This document shows positions 43,366 to 53,394 of a stretch of 64,000 nt of DNA, in pieces (the stretch's first letter is position 1; the number at the start of each line of letters is the position of its first letter). Source of the DNA: Alloascoidea africana (taxonomy: Eukaryota; Ascomycota; Alloascoideomycetes; Alloascoideales; Alloascoideaceae); contig JAKTTT010000005.1 of assembly GCA_030581615.1 (NCBI GenBank), forward strand, positions 186,001 through 250,000. Direction: 5' to 3'. Below the pieces are notes generated by a model. The model was not told the origin of the DNA and ran no database searches. It worked only from the letters and a program-made list of their open reading frames with translations. A program made the translations under genes and the position numbers.

Positions 43366-44817
43366 ATGTCTTCCGAGCCTACTGCCCTAAAGCCTCTTTT
43401 CGCCCAGATCGATAAGCTACAGCCCGAGTTTATAGAAAGACTGGCGAATGCCGTCGCTATTCCCTCTGTATCGGGTGACGAATCTCTGCGTCCCAAGGTC
43501 TTTGCCATGGCAGACTTTCTCAAGGACGAATTGGCAAGATTGGGTGCTCAGGATATTCAGTTAAAGGATCTTGGAATCCAGCCTCCACCTGTATCTGATC
43601 CCAAGCTGCCTTTGCCCCCCATTGTTCTCGCTCGATTTGGTACTGACCCCAAGAAAATCAATGTTCTTGTGTATGGCCACTACGACGTCCAGCCCGCTCT
43701 AGTTGAGGATGGATGGCCTGGGGACCCTTTCAAATTGATCCAGGACGGAGACAAGCTGATTGGAAGAGGCTCTACTGATGACAAGGGCCCCGTGATGGGC
43801 TGGCTCAATGTGATCCAGGCCCACAACGAGGCCGGATTGGAATTGCCTGTGAACCTTCTTCTTTGCTTGGAAGGAATGGAAGAGAGTGGGTCACTCGGTC
43901 TGGACGACCTGATCAGAGACGAGGCGTCAAAGTATTTCAAAGGTGTTGATGCTGTTTGTATTTCGGATAACTACTGGTTGGGGACCAAACACCCGGTTCT
44001 GACCTATGGTCTTCGAGGATGCAATTACTACCAGGTAATTGTAGAGGGTCCAGCTGCAGACTTGCACTCTGGATTGTTTGGCGGCGTGGTGGCCGAACCA
44101 ATGACGGACTTGATACATGTCATGTCCCAATTGGTTTCTGTCGATGGCAAGATCCAGGTCCCAGGAGTCTACGATATGGTTGCTCCCGTAACTCCTGAAG
44201 AGGAAGCTATTTATGAAAAGATCCACTTTGATATTGATGAGCTAACTGCAGCAACTGGGTCCAAGACAAACATTTTCGATACAGCAAAAGAGACACTGAT
44301 GGGCAGATGGAGATTCCCATCTCTATCGCTACATGGCATAGAGGGTGCTTTTTCAGCGGGCGGCGCAAAAACAGTTATCCCTCACAAGGTAATTGGCAAA
44401 TTCTCAATCAGAACAGTACCTGATATTGAGTCCAAAAAGCTGGACCAATTGGTTTTTGACTACGTTGAAAAGACATTCGCAAAACTCAACTCCAAGAACA
44501 AATTAAAGGTTGAATTGATCCACGATGGAGATTACTGGTATTCAAATCCAAACAACTTCAACTTTACAGCTGCCCGTCACGCGACCAAGGCTGTTTGGGG
44601 TGTTGAGCCCGACTTGACTAGAGAAGGTGGCAGTATCCCTATCACTCTGACTTTTGAACAGGCTTTGAATACAAGCGTCCTGTTGCTACCTATGGGCAGA
44701 GGAGATGACGGTGCACACTCTGTGAATGAAAAACTGAACCTTAGCAACTACATTGAAGGAACAAAAACCCTTGGAGCTTATCTCCATTACGTGGCGGTTG
44801 AAAAGACAAAGGAATAG
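43366..44817 (+). CDS. DUG1: Cys-Gly metallodipeptidase Dug1 (M20 family, CNDP type)
   Basis: Di-zinc/manganese peptidase that splits Cys-Gly from glutathione degradation. 483 residues (yeast 481). M20 metal ligands are visible: His in VYGHYDVQP near residue 104, bridging Asp in GRGSTDDKGP near 137, the catalytic Glu pair in LEGMEESGS near 170, Asp in CISDNYW near 200 and His in DGAHSVNEKL near 452. The lid/dimerisation insert begins around LRGCNYYQVIVEGP and includes the conserved DLHSGLFGG. The ATG at 43366 is the first in frame and gives the family's normal length. A Cbf1-type site lies upstream. Confidence 0.96.
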   Translation: MSSEPTALKPLFAQIDKLQPEFIERLANAVAIPSVSGDESLRPKVFAMADFLKDELARLGAQDIQLKDLGIQPPPVSDPKLPLPPIVLARFGTDPKKINVLVYGHYDVQPALVEDGWPGDPFKLIQDGDKLIGRGSTDDKGPVMGWLNVIQAHNEAGLELPVNLLLCLEGMEESGSLGLDDLIRDEASKYFKGVDAVCISDNYWLGTKHPVLTYGLRGCNYYQVIVEGPAADLHSGLFGGVVAEPMTDLIHVMSQLVSVDGKIQVPGVYDMVAPVTPEEEAIYEKIHFDIDELTAATGSKTNIFDTAKETLMGRWRFPSLSLHGIEGAFSAGGAKTVIPHKVIGKFSIRTVPDIESKKLDQLVFDYVEKTFAKLNSKNKLKVELIHDGDYWYSNPNNFNFTAARHATKAVWGVEPDLTREGGSIPITLTFEQALNTSVLLLPMGRGDDGAHSVNEKLNLSNYIEGTKTLGAYLHYVAVEKTKE

Positions 44818-44895
44818 TTCAATGCCTACGCTTACGTATACTGATTAACATGAAAATGCAAGTGTTTTTATGATGCAAGAGTATTATCCTTTATT

Positions 44896-45387
44896 CTAGT
44901 CCTCCTTATCTTTCTCCTCTGTCCTGTTTTTATACTTTATCCAGCACTTATAAATCGTAGACCCCGAAAGACTGTAAATCACAATTGTGGCAATAATGCC
45001 GGTAATGAATTCGGTCCAGGAAGACCAATGGTCTAAATCATCCCAAAAGATTCGCGCAGCACTTAGAATTCCAAAGAGAATAAGAGGAACGCCATACTTG
45101 AAGTACTTTTTCGTAATATCTCTCGCATCCTCGATGTATTCTGCGTCATCGTATTCGGCTCTGTACTGCGAGAAACCAGCAAGCGAAATCAGGAAACAAA
45201 ACAGTGCACAGAATATATTAAGTGCCAGTGAAAGCTCGTGATGAATTGCTACGGAGTAGCCCTTAAACGCCCAAGCAATGGAGCCACAACTTGCAAGTGT
45301 GTAGTTTATCAGTTTTTGCTCCGCGTTAGGTTCATTCTGAACGAACAAAACAAAACGGTGAAACTCATTTCTCTTGCTTTTGGCCAT
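44896..45387 (-). CDS. Small multi-pass membrane protein, unrecognised
   Basis: 163 residues, single exon. A basic N-terminus (MAKSKRNEFHRF) precedes four likely membrane segments: YTLASCGSIAWAFKGY (weak), LALNIFCALFCFLISLAGF, YFKYGVPLILFGILSAARIF and FITGIIATIVIYSLSGSTIY, with a loop of acidic residues (YRAEYDDAEYIEDARD) between the second and third. The C-terminus is highly charged (NRTEEKDKED). It is a full open frame with a normal start and ordinary codon use; I do not recognise the family. It is convergent with DUG1, only about 80 bp away. Confidence 0.7.
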   Translation of the reverse strand: MAKSKRNEFHRFVLFVQNEPNAEQKLINYTLASCGSIAWAFKGYSVAIHHELSLALNIFCALFCFLISLAGFSQYRAEYDDAEYIEDARDITKKYFKYGVPLILFGILSAARIFWDDLDHWSSWTEFITGIIATIVIYSLSGSTIYKCWIKYKNRTEEKDKED

Positions 45388-45580
45388 TTCCTTTTGGTTA
45401 TTGACAGAGCTAAGGAGGCACCGATTTCCGTCCTTCCAAACGCGTTTAGCTGGTGTTGCTTCTGGAACACTGGTGTAGAGCGCAGATGGTTGAAGAAGTG
45501 AGAACGGTTGAAGTGTGGCAAGTTGAAATTTCTGGTGGCAGAAATCACAACGCTGCGCCTACAATAAGAACAACCTAAAC

Positions 45581-45680
45581 AGGGCTATTTGAATCCTCTC
45601 GTTCATTTAATCAATTGCGTAGTGTCTACTAGGGCTATTTGAATCCTCTCGTTCATTTAATCAATTGCGTAGTGTCTACT
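45581..45680. repeat. Perfect 50-bp tandem duplication
   Basis: Bases 45581-45630 and 45631-45680 are identical, each starting AGGGCTATTTGAATCC and ending AGTGTCTACT; the first five bases recur again at 45681-45685, so the period-50 match extends over 105 bp. Lies 200-300 bp upstream of the small membrane-protein gene. Confidence 0.97.
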
Positions 45681-45936
45681 AGGGCATGATAATATTTTAG
45701 AAAGCTTTAAAAACAAAAATTGAGAGAGAGAGAGAGAAAGAGTGATTATTTGAAATGAGCGTTATATCTAATTCTATGACCCTGATAAAGACGCATTCTT
45801 GATTAACGATTAACGATTAACCCGACTGAGCAAGTACCTTCTGTTCCAAATGTTTTGTCATTTCTTGAGGATTTTTTTTGGTTACCAAGAAAAAATGTTT
45901 CTGACGCTCCTTGGAAAAAGCGTCACAAAAGGTAAA

Positions 45937-45990
45937 GCAAAAGCAAAAGCAAAAACAAAAGCAAAAAACAAAAAACAAAAAACAAAAACA
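45937..45990. repeat. A-rich (AAAAGC/AAAAAC)n microsatellite
   Basis: Imperfect tandem hexamers AAAAGC grading into AAAAAC. Simple-sequence repeat in intergenic DNA downstream of the yapsin gene. Confidence 0.85.
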
Positions 45991-46201
45991 GACAGATGGA
46001 TAGATTGTCAAATAGAAAAAGAAAAACGTAAACGGGAAATAAGAATGATGTGTGTTTGGCGAAGACACAGATATGGAGAGAAAAGACATAATGTTCTAGG
46101 ATCACCACTTGTACTATAATAACAGCCTATACTCCTGTTACCACGCTCTATCTACTTTCTTCCTTTTGCTTCATGTAAAGAAGTAAAAAGCGTTTTTCGA
46201 A

Positions 46202-48661
46202 CTACACACTACTTGGCAGCTGAGTTAATAACGTTGTTGGCGTTTCTGTCCATCTGGGCCATGGCGCTGATGGCCTTGTTCTTGTAAAGTTAGTCTGGTT
46301 ATCAGAAATTTCCAAGTTGAGCCCTAATCCCTGGTTGATTTTACCGTCGGTATTATTGAGATGTTCCATTGTTCCATTCCAGATGCTCCCGAGGTTAGAG
46401 TTCATTGACCAGTTGCCAACAGGTCCATAGTAGGTCGTTGTTGGATAGACTGGGACATATCCTGTGCTTGTGACTGTGTAGAAAGCGGTCGCGGTCGTTA
46501 CACAGGGAACATAGGTCGTCATTTGATAGATGCTTGTGACGGTCTTTGTCTCTGTTACCACGGCATCTGAAGTAGTAACTTGGTTCACAACAGTGGTAAT
46601 GGTGACAACATTGTTGGTGGTTGTAACAGTATTATCGTTATCGTCGCCGTCAACAGTAACAGTGATAGTAACCATCTCGTTGGACACAATTGTTTTACTG
46701 ACATAATCGGTAACTGTGACAATTGCATTGGAGATAACAGTAGAGCTCACAACATCGGTGACAACAACGACAGAGCTTGTGGTGACAGTCGAGCTTTCAA
46801 AACTCGTGATTGTCTCAACGTTGGTTGTGAAAACATTTGAGGAGGTTGTGCCTTCACAGGCAGTCGCTGCCAAAGTCAGAATACTGGTTCCATCTGTCAC
46901 GGTTACGTAAACTGTAGAAGCGTGTTGGGTTGTAGTTCTAACCTCTATCGAAGGCAGAGGTGTTGCCGGTGTCTGGGGAGCTGCTGTAGTTGTCCCTGGT
47001 GTCTCTTCAACTGGGTTTGACTTGGAAGTTATGGTAATAGGATTTTCATCGTCTTCATCACAAATGGTCAATGTGACGGTAACAACTGCTCCTGCGTTCT
47101 GCCCTTCGCTGGCGGTTGAGGTGATATAAGTGACATAGCTGGATGCAACAGAGACGGTGGAGTTATAGGAACCTCTTGTCGTGGTGGTGATTTCAGTAGA
47201 GGATTCAGAGCTCTCTGCAATCGTTCCGTTGTTGATTATGCTGGTGGCCGAGGTTTTGTCTTCAACAGAGGAAGATGCTGTGGTTGCTGTCGTCTCGGCA
47301 GATGTAACAGCTGCCTCGGTGGTAGAGGATGTTGTTGGTTGGCTTACTTCAGAAGTAGAAGTGGAAGAAGTTGTGGCGGCTTCAGTTGATGATGATGATG
47401 AAGACGAAGATTCTGCGCCGTCATTGCTAGAATCCGAAGTCCCTGGAGCAGTTTGGGCTCCTGGAACCTTGTCAGTAATAGCTTGAATATTGGATCCAGC
47501 AGAGTCCCAGTTGGCCTGTGCAAAAGAGACCTCTCGGTTATCCAAGTCGAAAACTACATAGGCACATCTGAGAAAGGGATCACCCAAAAGATAGAAATCA
47601 TTGACAAGTGAGCCTGGGAAGACCATGAGGACATACTTGTAAACGTCGTCGTAGAGACCAAACGTTTCTGCCTTCATGAGAAGCTCTGAACTGGGCATTG
47701 TAACCTCTGCACCAGAAAAGCTGAAAGTTAAGTCTTTGCCTTTGTCCTCTGCTACCAAGTATGCCTTGATCTCAGAGTCCCAAGTTGCACCAATGGCAGA
47801 TGCTATGGCGGCAGCGTCGTTATCGGGCAGGTAGTTCAAAGAGGTTCCGGTGTCGAGAATTGCCTCGAAAGAAGATCCCACCTTCTCACCTCCTAGAGTC
47901 ATTTGAGAAACTTCTACTTTGAAGCTTGGGTATCCAGTTATGGGAACTGTGTAAAGGTTGCCTGTGTATTTTTCAGAGTCCACACCACCAAAGATGATAG
48001 AGCCAGAGGAGGCATCAATGTCATCGAGGTAGAGTGAAAATGCATTTCGCTGAATGTAGCCCTGGTTGACCATGTTCTGAGGGAAGTTCACATATAGGGC
48101 GTCACTGGCTTCATTTTCCATGAATCCGATTCCCCAGACACCTTCTTTCAGAGCGCCTACCTCGCCAACAACGGCAAAAGACTGACTTTCAATGGTCGCG
48201 CCAGCAAAACCGATAGTATCTGTTCCCCATTCACCTGAAACGCTGGTGGAAACATAGTTGATCTTAAACTCCGTGTTGTTGTGATTGAAAGAGGACGAAG
48301 ATGAAGGATCGAAGGCTAGGTTATCTTTGACATCTGCAGTGCCCTTCTTGAAAACCCAAAGATCGCTAGAACCTGTATCAATTCTAACATCCACCTCCTG
48401 GACTGGGGTTCCCATTTCTAGGGTTGCCATGTATTCCCATAAGTCGTTTTCCAGTATTCCAGTGTATGCAGTATCTCTCCGATGAAGGCTAACTCCTGGG
48501 TTCAACTTCTGGGTCACTGGGACCTTGATATACCCGGGGCCAGCCGTGGAGGATGATGATGTTGATGTGTTATAAGAGCGAGAAAAAAGTTCATTTGGAA
48601 TTGGTAGTGCGCCAGCGCAAACAGATAGACCTGCTACTGTTAAAAAAGATTCGAGTTTCAT
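46202..48661 (-). CDS. Yapsin-type aspartyl protease with long Ser/Thr-rich stalk
   Basis: 819 residues. Signal peptide MKLESFLTVAGLSVCAGALP; a propeptide ending at the dibasic RR near residues 61-62 (SLHRRDTAYTGILENDLWEY); a pepsin-fold catalytic domain with both Asp motifs, RIDTGSSDLWVF near residue 94 and AILDTGTSLNYLP near residue 265; family segments YMATLEMGTPVQEVDV and DPFLRCAYVVFDLDNREVSF. From about residue 405 the chain becomes a Ser/Thr/Val-rich stalk (TTTTNNVVTITTVV-like) of some 330 residues, typical of O-mannosylated surface proteins. Yapsins process precursors and remodel the wall. The C-terminus (TPTTLLTQLPSSV) lacks the hydrophobic tail of a GPI signal. Confidence 0.9.
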   Translation of the reverse strand: MKLESFLTVAGLSVCAGALPIPNELFSRSYNTSTSSSSTAGPGYIKVPVTQKLNPGVSLHRRDTAYTGILENDLWEYMATLEMGTPVQEVDVRIDTGSSDLWVFKKGTADVKDNLAFDPSSSSSFNHNNTEFKINYVSTSVSGEWGTDTIGFAGATIESQSFAVVGEVGALKEGVWGIGFMENEASDALYVNFPQNMVNQGYIQRNAFSLYLDDIDASSGSIIFGGVDSEKYTGNLYTVPITGYPSFKVEVSQMTLGGEKVGSSFEAILDTGTSLNYLPDNDAAAIASAIGATWDSEIKAYLVAEDKGKDLTFSFSGAEVTMPSSELLMKAETFGLYDDVYKYVLMVFPGSLVNDFYLLGDPFLRCAYVVFDLDNREVSFAQANWDSAGSNIQAITDKVPGAQTAPGTSDSSNDGAESSSSSSSSTEAATTSSTSTSEVSQPTTSSTTEAAVTSAETTATTASSSVEDKTSATSIINNGTIAESSESSTEITTTTRGSYNSTVSVASSYVTYITSTASEGQNAGAVVTVTLTICDEDDENPITITSKSNPVEETPGTTTAAPQTPATPLPSIEVRTTTQHASTVYVTVTDGTSILTLAATACEGTTSSNVFTTNVETITSFESSTVTTSSVVVVTDVVSSTVISNAIVTVTDYVSKTIVSNEMVTITVTVDGDDNDNTVTTTNNVVTITTVVNQVTTSDAVVTETKTVTSIYQMTTYVPCVTTATAFYTVTSTGYVPVYPTTTYYGPVGNWSMNSNLGSIWNGTMEHLNNTDGKINQGLGLNLEISDNQTNFTRTRPSAPWPRWTETPTTLLTQLPSSV

Positions 48662-50432
48662 TGTAATCGAAAAAAGATGTACACAAAAGGTCGGGAAAAG
48701 TGGTTAATGAGAACCTGAAGAATTGAAAACTTGGTTTCTGAGATCTAAGTTTCAGAAAGGAAGTATAGATGAACTAAGAAGGGGAAAAGGAGAAGGAGGG
48801 AGAGAGAAAAAAAGAAAGTCTCGAATGGTGGGCAGGAAAAAGGCTTGATTTTATAAAAAGTGGAAAACCGCCTTTGGGAAAAGAGAGCATTTCTGATGAA
48901 AACCTGTTCATATGCCTCTCAACATGAAAACATCTGGTGTCTGGTGTTGAGGCCTAGATACTGCTTGCCAAAAAATATTAATTGCACTAATGTGTTCTCG
49001 GTTCTCACCAAGACATTGTGGGCCTTACGCAGAGGTAACTTGTTTTGTGTGTTTCTTCTCAGGCAGGGCGGCATGAAACAGACAAGAGCGCGCCCACGCA
49101 CGCTGCAAAAAGGGTTTCCCAGAACCGAAAGAGCGAGCAGGAACAGAAAAAAAGCGCGAGAAGCATTTACAATGTAGCAGGGAAAGGTACGGTCCAATAT
49201 TTAGGCGGGGGTAATTCTCTAAGCAAGCGCCCAATTGTCCCAGGTTATTTTGGACTCGTTCACTTCTACATAAAAAGGTTTTGGTTATACAAGCCCGTTT
49301 ACCATATGTTATGGCATACAACACAAGAATTGAGGCTTCGCTTTTCCTGTTTTTAATGTTTTATAAATTAACAGACCAGGGTAAGTTTATCAGTTTCTGT
49401 CATTTTCGAGTTTTCCTTTGAGCTTTCCCAGCAAACGACAACCTGCAGCGAGAATATAGAAACTGCATTTTTACCACTTTTGGTAATTAATAGCTGAAAA
49501 AATGTTTTATTTTGAAATGAGGATCAAATGTATTCAGAGTCCCCAACTTATGGTTTGATTAACAACTAAGCGAATTCTTTAATCTATTGCAATCTCGTAT
49601 TTGGTTTTTTGTGTTTATAGGCTTCGTCTCAGACTTTTACTTGGGTCCTGAATAGCCTACTCATACCTCTATTTTAACAATTCCAAAATTAACAGAATAT
49701 GCATCTCGGAAATTCCTATTGTATATTTTTGTAACACTCTAAATTAGAGTCTAATTGATTTTTCAACATCTCTCGTTTGGATAAAGAGCGCTGTTGAAGC
49801 ACAGTTGTGTCATAGCATCAATGATAAGATTATGGCCAAGAACCTCCGATACCAACAAAACTGCAAGCGATAAGCTGAACGAAATCTAATAAACTGATTG
49901 ATTTATAGTCCTGCTTTTAACAAGAGATACAAACAGAACTAAAGATCAGGTTGGCATCTGGGACTGTACAGTGTGTCTTCATTTTATTTAATTACATCCA
50001 GCATTCCTGTGAAGTTAAAGGCGCCCCAGCCTTCAACTCTTGTAGAGCATGTGGTCTGTAGTGTTGTTACAGTGTTTCGCTACAAAACAACCAAGGAAAA
50101 TAGGACCGACGTTTCGGTTTCAAAACGGATTTGTCCATAATGTATATACGGTTCCAAAAGACGTAAGAGTTTAGTTTTGAGAACCAACCCTCACCAGCTT
50201 TCTTCAACTGTTACTTCCCTTACTCAGATAAAACTATTTGAATCATTCAGTTCCGCCGCAGCTTGAAATGCATCGGATCTTGGGCTTCACAGTTGATATA
50301 GTTGGAAACTTGGGTTGTTAAAAATGAAACTAGAGAATAGTAAGTTTAGTCACCATGGCAACGGGCAGCTCCTCATCCTCAGCTTCTGAATCATCGTTAT
50401 CTGTTACCTTTTGAGACTTTGATCAGCTTTTG
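48662..50432. other. 1.8-kb intergenic region
   Basis: Divergent promoter space between the yapsin and the acetyltransferase-like gene. A 42-residue two-exon frame can be drawn at 49311-49491 but its 51-bp intron lacks a branch point. A minus-strand stretch at about 49992-50085 preceded by TTTTGTAG reads like a terminal exon (RVEGWGAFNFTGMLDVIK) but no partner exons were found. Neither is called as a gene. Confidence 0.35.
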
Positions 50433-51965
50433 ATGACATTGACGAGAGAGGACACGAGAGTTCTGGCAAAAGAGTTTTCCGATCTATACCAGAAAGGTTT
50501 GATTCGCGGTCTTGGGATTTTAGAAGACTACTTTCGGGCTCGGCAGGTCACCTGTCTCTACAACAACTTTCTGGTGGCCAGTACATTCACCAAACCCATT
50601 TCAAGAGAACTACTCTTCCGGGCATTGCGGAAACTGTTCCTGGAGCATCCACTGTTGACAACACAAATTTTTTATTGTGAAGATGACCCCCACAAACCCT
50701 TTTTAAAGCCTGTTTCTAGGATTCTTTTTGATGATGTGGTTACTCTATTTGAAGATGAGGAACCACCAGAGCTCGATGAGCAGCTATTGCAAAAGCTTGA
50801 ACAGTACCGCTTTGATCTAAACATGGATGGAAATGTATTGTTCCGGATTCTTTTGTTGGAACAAGGAAGAACCGTTGTTTTCTACAGTGAGCACATCTAT
50901 ATGGATGGAGAAGCAGGTGCGAACTTTCACCATGAATTACTCGATAAGATAATTGAAACAGATAGAGAAGAAAATGCCCAAGATGAGACTTTGGTTCTAT
51001 TTGACCTGCAAAAAGACATTGATCTGTTCCATAGTGGTTTACCGCCACCCGTCGAACAGCTTTTGCCATACTTTCCAACATGGGACTTTAATCTGAAGCG
51101 ATTTGTACACTCTAACGCTCCTGGATGGCTCAAACAGTATATCAACACTCACAAGTATGATGACTTTGCAGAACTTCAAAACAGTTCGTCACACTTGAAG
51201 CAATGGAGAGGAATCATAGAAAGGCGAAGCTGTAAAACAATCTTCCGAATTCTCCGCTTCACAAGCGAGGAAACGAGCCGATTGCTCAAGCTCTGTCGCT
51301 TCCACGGTGTCACGCTAACCCCTTTTTTAAAAATCGTTATCCTAAACTCACTTGTCGAGTTTGGCGTTTTCGGTGAGTCATCTGAAGGTTCTTTCCTCAG
51401 ATCAATGATTCCTATAAACACGAGAAAGTATCTTTCTCCGAGTCAGAAACAGGAACATGAATGGAAATTTGGAGCAATTTTGTATGCTGGTGCCTATACA
51501 AACATACCATGTAAACGACTCAATTTTCACAAGTCTGAAGATGAGGACAAGACATTGAGGCTGGACTTGGATTGGGAACTCGTCAAAGAATGCCACAAAG
51601 TCTTACTGACCACATCAACTGATATCGAAGCCACAAAATACGTAGGGTTGAGCAATGCGAACAAAACCCCGGTAGAAATGGACAATTCTTTTCTTTCAAC
51701 GCTCGAAAAGCCTAGACCAGACACATTTCGCATTTCGAATCTTGGTCTCCGACGCTTTGACAAAACTGAAAAGTGGGATATTGAAAATCTCTTGTTTTCT
51801 CAAAGTATTGGCGGTGCTGGGGGGAATATCGTGTGTAATGTTATTTCTACCCAGAAAGGAGGCATGAATATTGTGTTTAGTTGCCTGGATGATATTTTCC
51901 AAAGTGAGCAGTCGATTGACGAGTTTGTGGAACAAGTGACTAAAAACATTCTCAGTTTTTCGTAA
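50433..51965 (+). CDS. Alcohol O-acetyltransferase-like protein (Atf1/Atf2/Sli1 group)
   Basis: 510 residues from the first ATG (50433). Members of this BAHD-like family transfer acetyl from acetyl-CoA to alcohols, sterols or drugs. The HxxxD catalytic motif is present as SEHIYMDGEAG near residue 160. Other family-like features are the N-terminal GLGILEDYFRARQ with YNNFLVASTF (substrate-channel strand), ALRKLFLEHPLL, and a C-terminal NLGLRRFDKTEKWDIENLLFSQ segment followed by GGAGGNIVCNVIST, resembling the DFG-like strand region. The protein is diverged, so whether it makes acetate esters or detoxifies sphingolipid-like compounds (Sli1) is open. No transmembrane segment is evident. Confidence 0.78.
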   Translation: MTLTREDTRVLAKEFSDLYQKGLIRGLGILEDYFRARQVTCLYNNFLVASTFTKPISRELLFRALRKLFLEHPLLTTQIFYCEDDPHKPFLKPVSRILFDDVVTLFEDEEPPELDEQLLQKLEQYRFDLNMDGNVLFRILLLEQGRTVVFYSEHIYMDGEAGANFHHELLDKIIETDREENAQDETLVLFDLQKDIDLFHSGLPPPVEQLLPYFPTWDFNLKRFVHSNAPGWLKQYINTHKYDDFAELQNSSSHLKQWRGIIERRSCKTIFRILRFTSEETSRLLKLCRFHGVTLTPFLKIVILNSLVEFGVFGESSEGSFLRSMIPINTRKYLSPSQKQEHEWKFGAILYAGAYTNIPCKRLNFHKSEDEDKTLRLDLDWELVKECHKVLLTTSTDIEATKYVGLSNANKTPVEMDNSFLSTLEKPRPDTFRISNLGLRRFDKTEKWDIENLLFSQSIGGAGGNIVCNVISTQKGGMNIVFSCLDDIFQSEQSIDEFVEQVTKNILSFS

Positions 51966-52071
51966 AAGGGTGTCTTTTATCTAATGCTATAAGGTCTGTA
52001 TGAACGGAGAGTAATACTCTAATAAACGATATCCAGAACTTTGGAGGGGGAATAAAAATCTATCAGTTTTA

Positions 52072-52878
52072 TTATTCAAATAGTTCTGGAAGAACATCAG
52101 TCAACTTCAAAATGTCATCAATAACCAGATCCACCTCCACCTCCTTTTCTGCACTCTCACTCTCTTTCTTTTCTGCCTCTGTTGCTATTTCCTTCTCAAG
52201 GTAATGAATTGTCTTGCCCCATCCGTACTTTTTGGCACCAATGAGGTTGCCCAAACTGTCATCGACAAAGTAGCAAGCGGCTCGATCTTCTGCACTGAGT
52301 GGGTCCAGCCCAGCATCAACCATCACTTCGGCAAACTTGGCGGGCATCGGCTTGCAAATCAGTGGTTCCCTTTCATAATGACAGTAGGAAAGGCCATCGA
52401 ATAGATCAGCCACGCCGAGTTGATTCACAACCCTCCAGCCATGACTCTTGTAGGCATTTGTGAAAAGCCAGAGTTTACCCTTACCCTTGCCATCTTTCCC
52501 CTTGATCTTTGGTGAGCTTTTTATCTTGATCAACAACTCACGAAGCTTTGGATCGGGCTTGAGGATTTTTTCCAATGGGATTGCCTCATCCACTTTTTCA
52601 TTGTAATCCATGGGGTCGATCTTATGATCCCTTATTAGTCCTGCCAGTGCCAAGCCATATGATTTTGAGTAGTGCTCATGTAACTTTTTCGCCTCCTCAA
52701 CTTGCAACTTGAGCTCTTCCGTAAAGTATCTCCGGATCGAGGCCTTCATCAATGCGTGGATATTTGCCGAACTGTGGTATAAACAGTTGTCGATATCAAA
52801 ATAGAAGACTACGGAAGATGGAGTCGTCGTTGCTGATGCATTGCTCGATGCTCCATTTGGTAATGTGGTATCAGCCAT
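52072..52878 (-). CDS. HAD-family pyrimidine/lysophosphatidate 5'-nucleotidase (Sdt1/Phm8)
   Basis: 268 residues. The HAD nucleophile motif is FYFDIDNCLYHSSANI near residues 26-41; motif II is LWLFTNAYKSHG near 138; motif III is the Lys in CKPMPAKFAEV near 177; motif IV is YFVDDSLGNLIGAKK near 206. A cap segment with SYGLALAGLIRDHKIDPMDY matches the Sdt1/Phm8 family, where yeast paralogues dephosphorylate pyrimidine nucleotides or lysophosphatidate and recycle nucleotides under starvation. The single gene here probably predates that duplication, so no symbol is given. The acidic Glu-rich insert near the C-terminus is unusual but low complexity. Confidence 0.92.
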   Translation of the reverse strand: MADTTLPNGASSNASATTTPSSVVFYFDIDNCLYHSSANIHALMKASIRRYFTEELKLQVEEAKKLHEHYSKSYGLALAGLIRDHKIDPMDYNEKVDEAIPLEKILKPDPKLRELLIKIKSSPKIKGKDGKGKGKLWLFTNAYKSHGWRVVNQLGVADLFDGLSYCHYEREPLICKPMPAKFAEVMVDAGLDPLSAEDRAACYFVDDSLGNLIGAKKYGWGKTIHYLEKEIATEAEKKESESAEKEVEVDLVIDDILKLTDVLPELFE

Positions 52879-53394
52879 TTCAGAAACAGTTTATAGATGC
52901 CACTTGCAACTGTCCAATGCCGTGGTTTTCACTGGTGGTAGTCGTGAAAGTCTCGTAAAGAAGATGAAGCGAGAGAGGAAGAACACATGACATGACCCAT
53001 CCACTATAAACTACTAGTGCCTGGGATGATCCCCTTACAATTGACCATGTCTTCAACAAGGATGCAAGTGGATAACAAACTGGGTATTTGATAACCATCG
53101 CGCCTCAAGTTTACAACCTGAACTGCTGAGTAGAAGAATTTCACACCTTTTTGCCCTTGTTGGCTTGCTGTGGAATTGACACATTTAATTTGATTGCTAT
53201 ATTAACTTTGTTACACTGTGCAGCTTCTCGGCAGAAAACCATAAAAGCAAACGAAAACCAAAAAAAAGTACAACCAAATGCTTTGAAAATTAACAGTAAA
53301 CCCCTAAATAATGAAACAAATAACATATGTACTGCCGATGTATTTATAGATGTGTAAAAAAATGCTTCCGAAGAAAACAAGAATAGAAGACACT
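52879..53394. other. Intergenic upstream of the nucleotidase gene
   Basis: Promoter of the leftward nucleotidase and 3' region of the leftward large protein. No gene seen. Confidence 0.4.

Larger units (their letters stand above)
45388..46201. other. Intergenic region with tandem duplication and A-rich repeats
   Basis: Contains the 50-bp tandem duplication at 45581-45680, a (GA)n tract near 45721-45737, three near-copies of ACGATTA at about 45805-45822, and an A-rich GCAAAA/ACAAAA repeat at about 45937-45990. No gene seen on either strand. Confidence 0.5.

Noticed and set aside
49311-49491. Two-exon 42-residue small membrane-like protein
   Set aside because: The proposed intron is only 51 bp and has no branch-point-like sequence; the product matches nothing known.
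49992-50085. Minus-strand terminal exon ending GWGAFNFTGMLDVIK
   Set aside because: Only a single acceptor-bounded frame of about 30 codons; no upstream exon or start could be joined.
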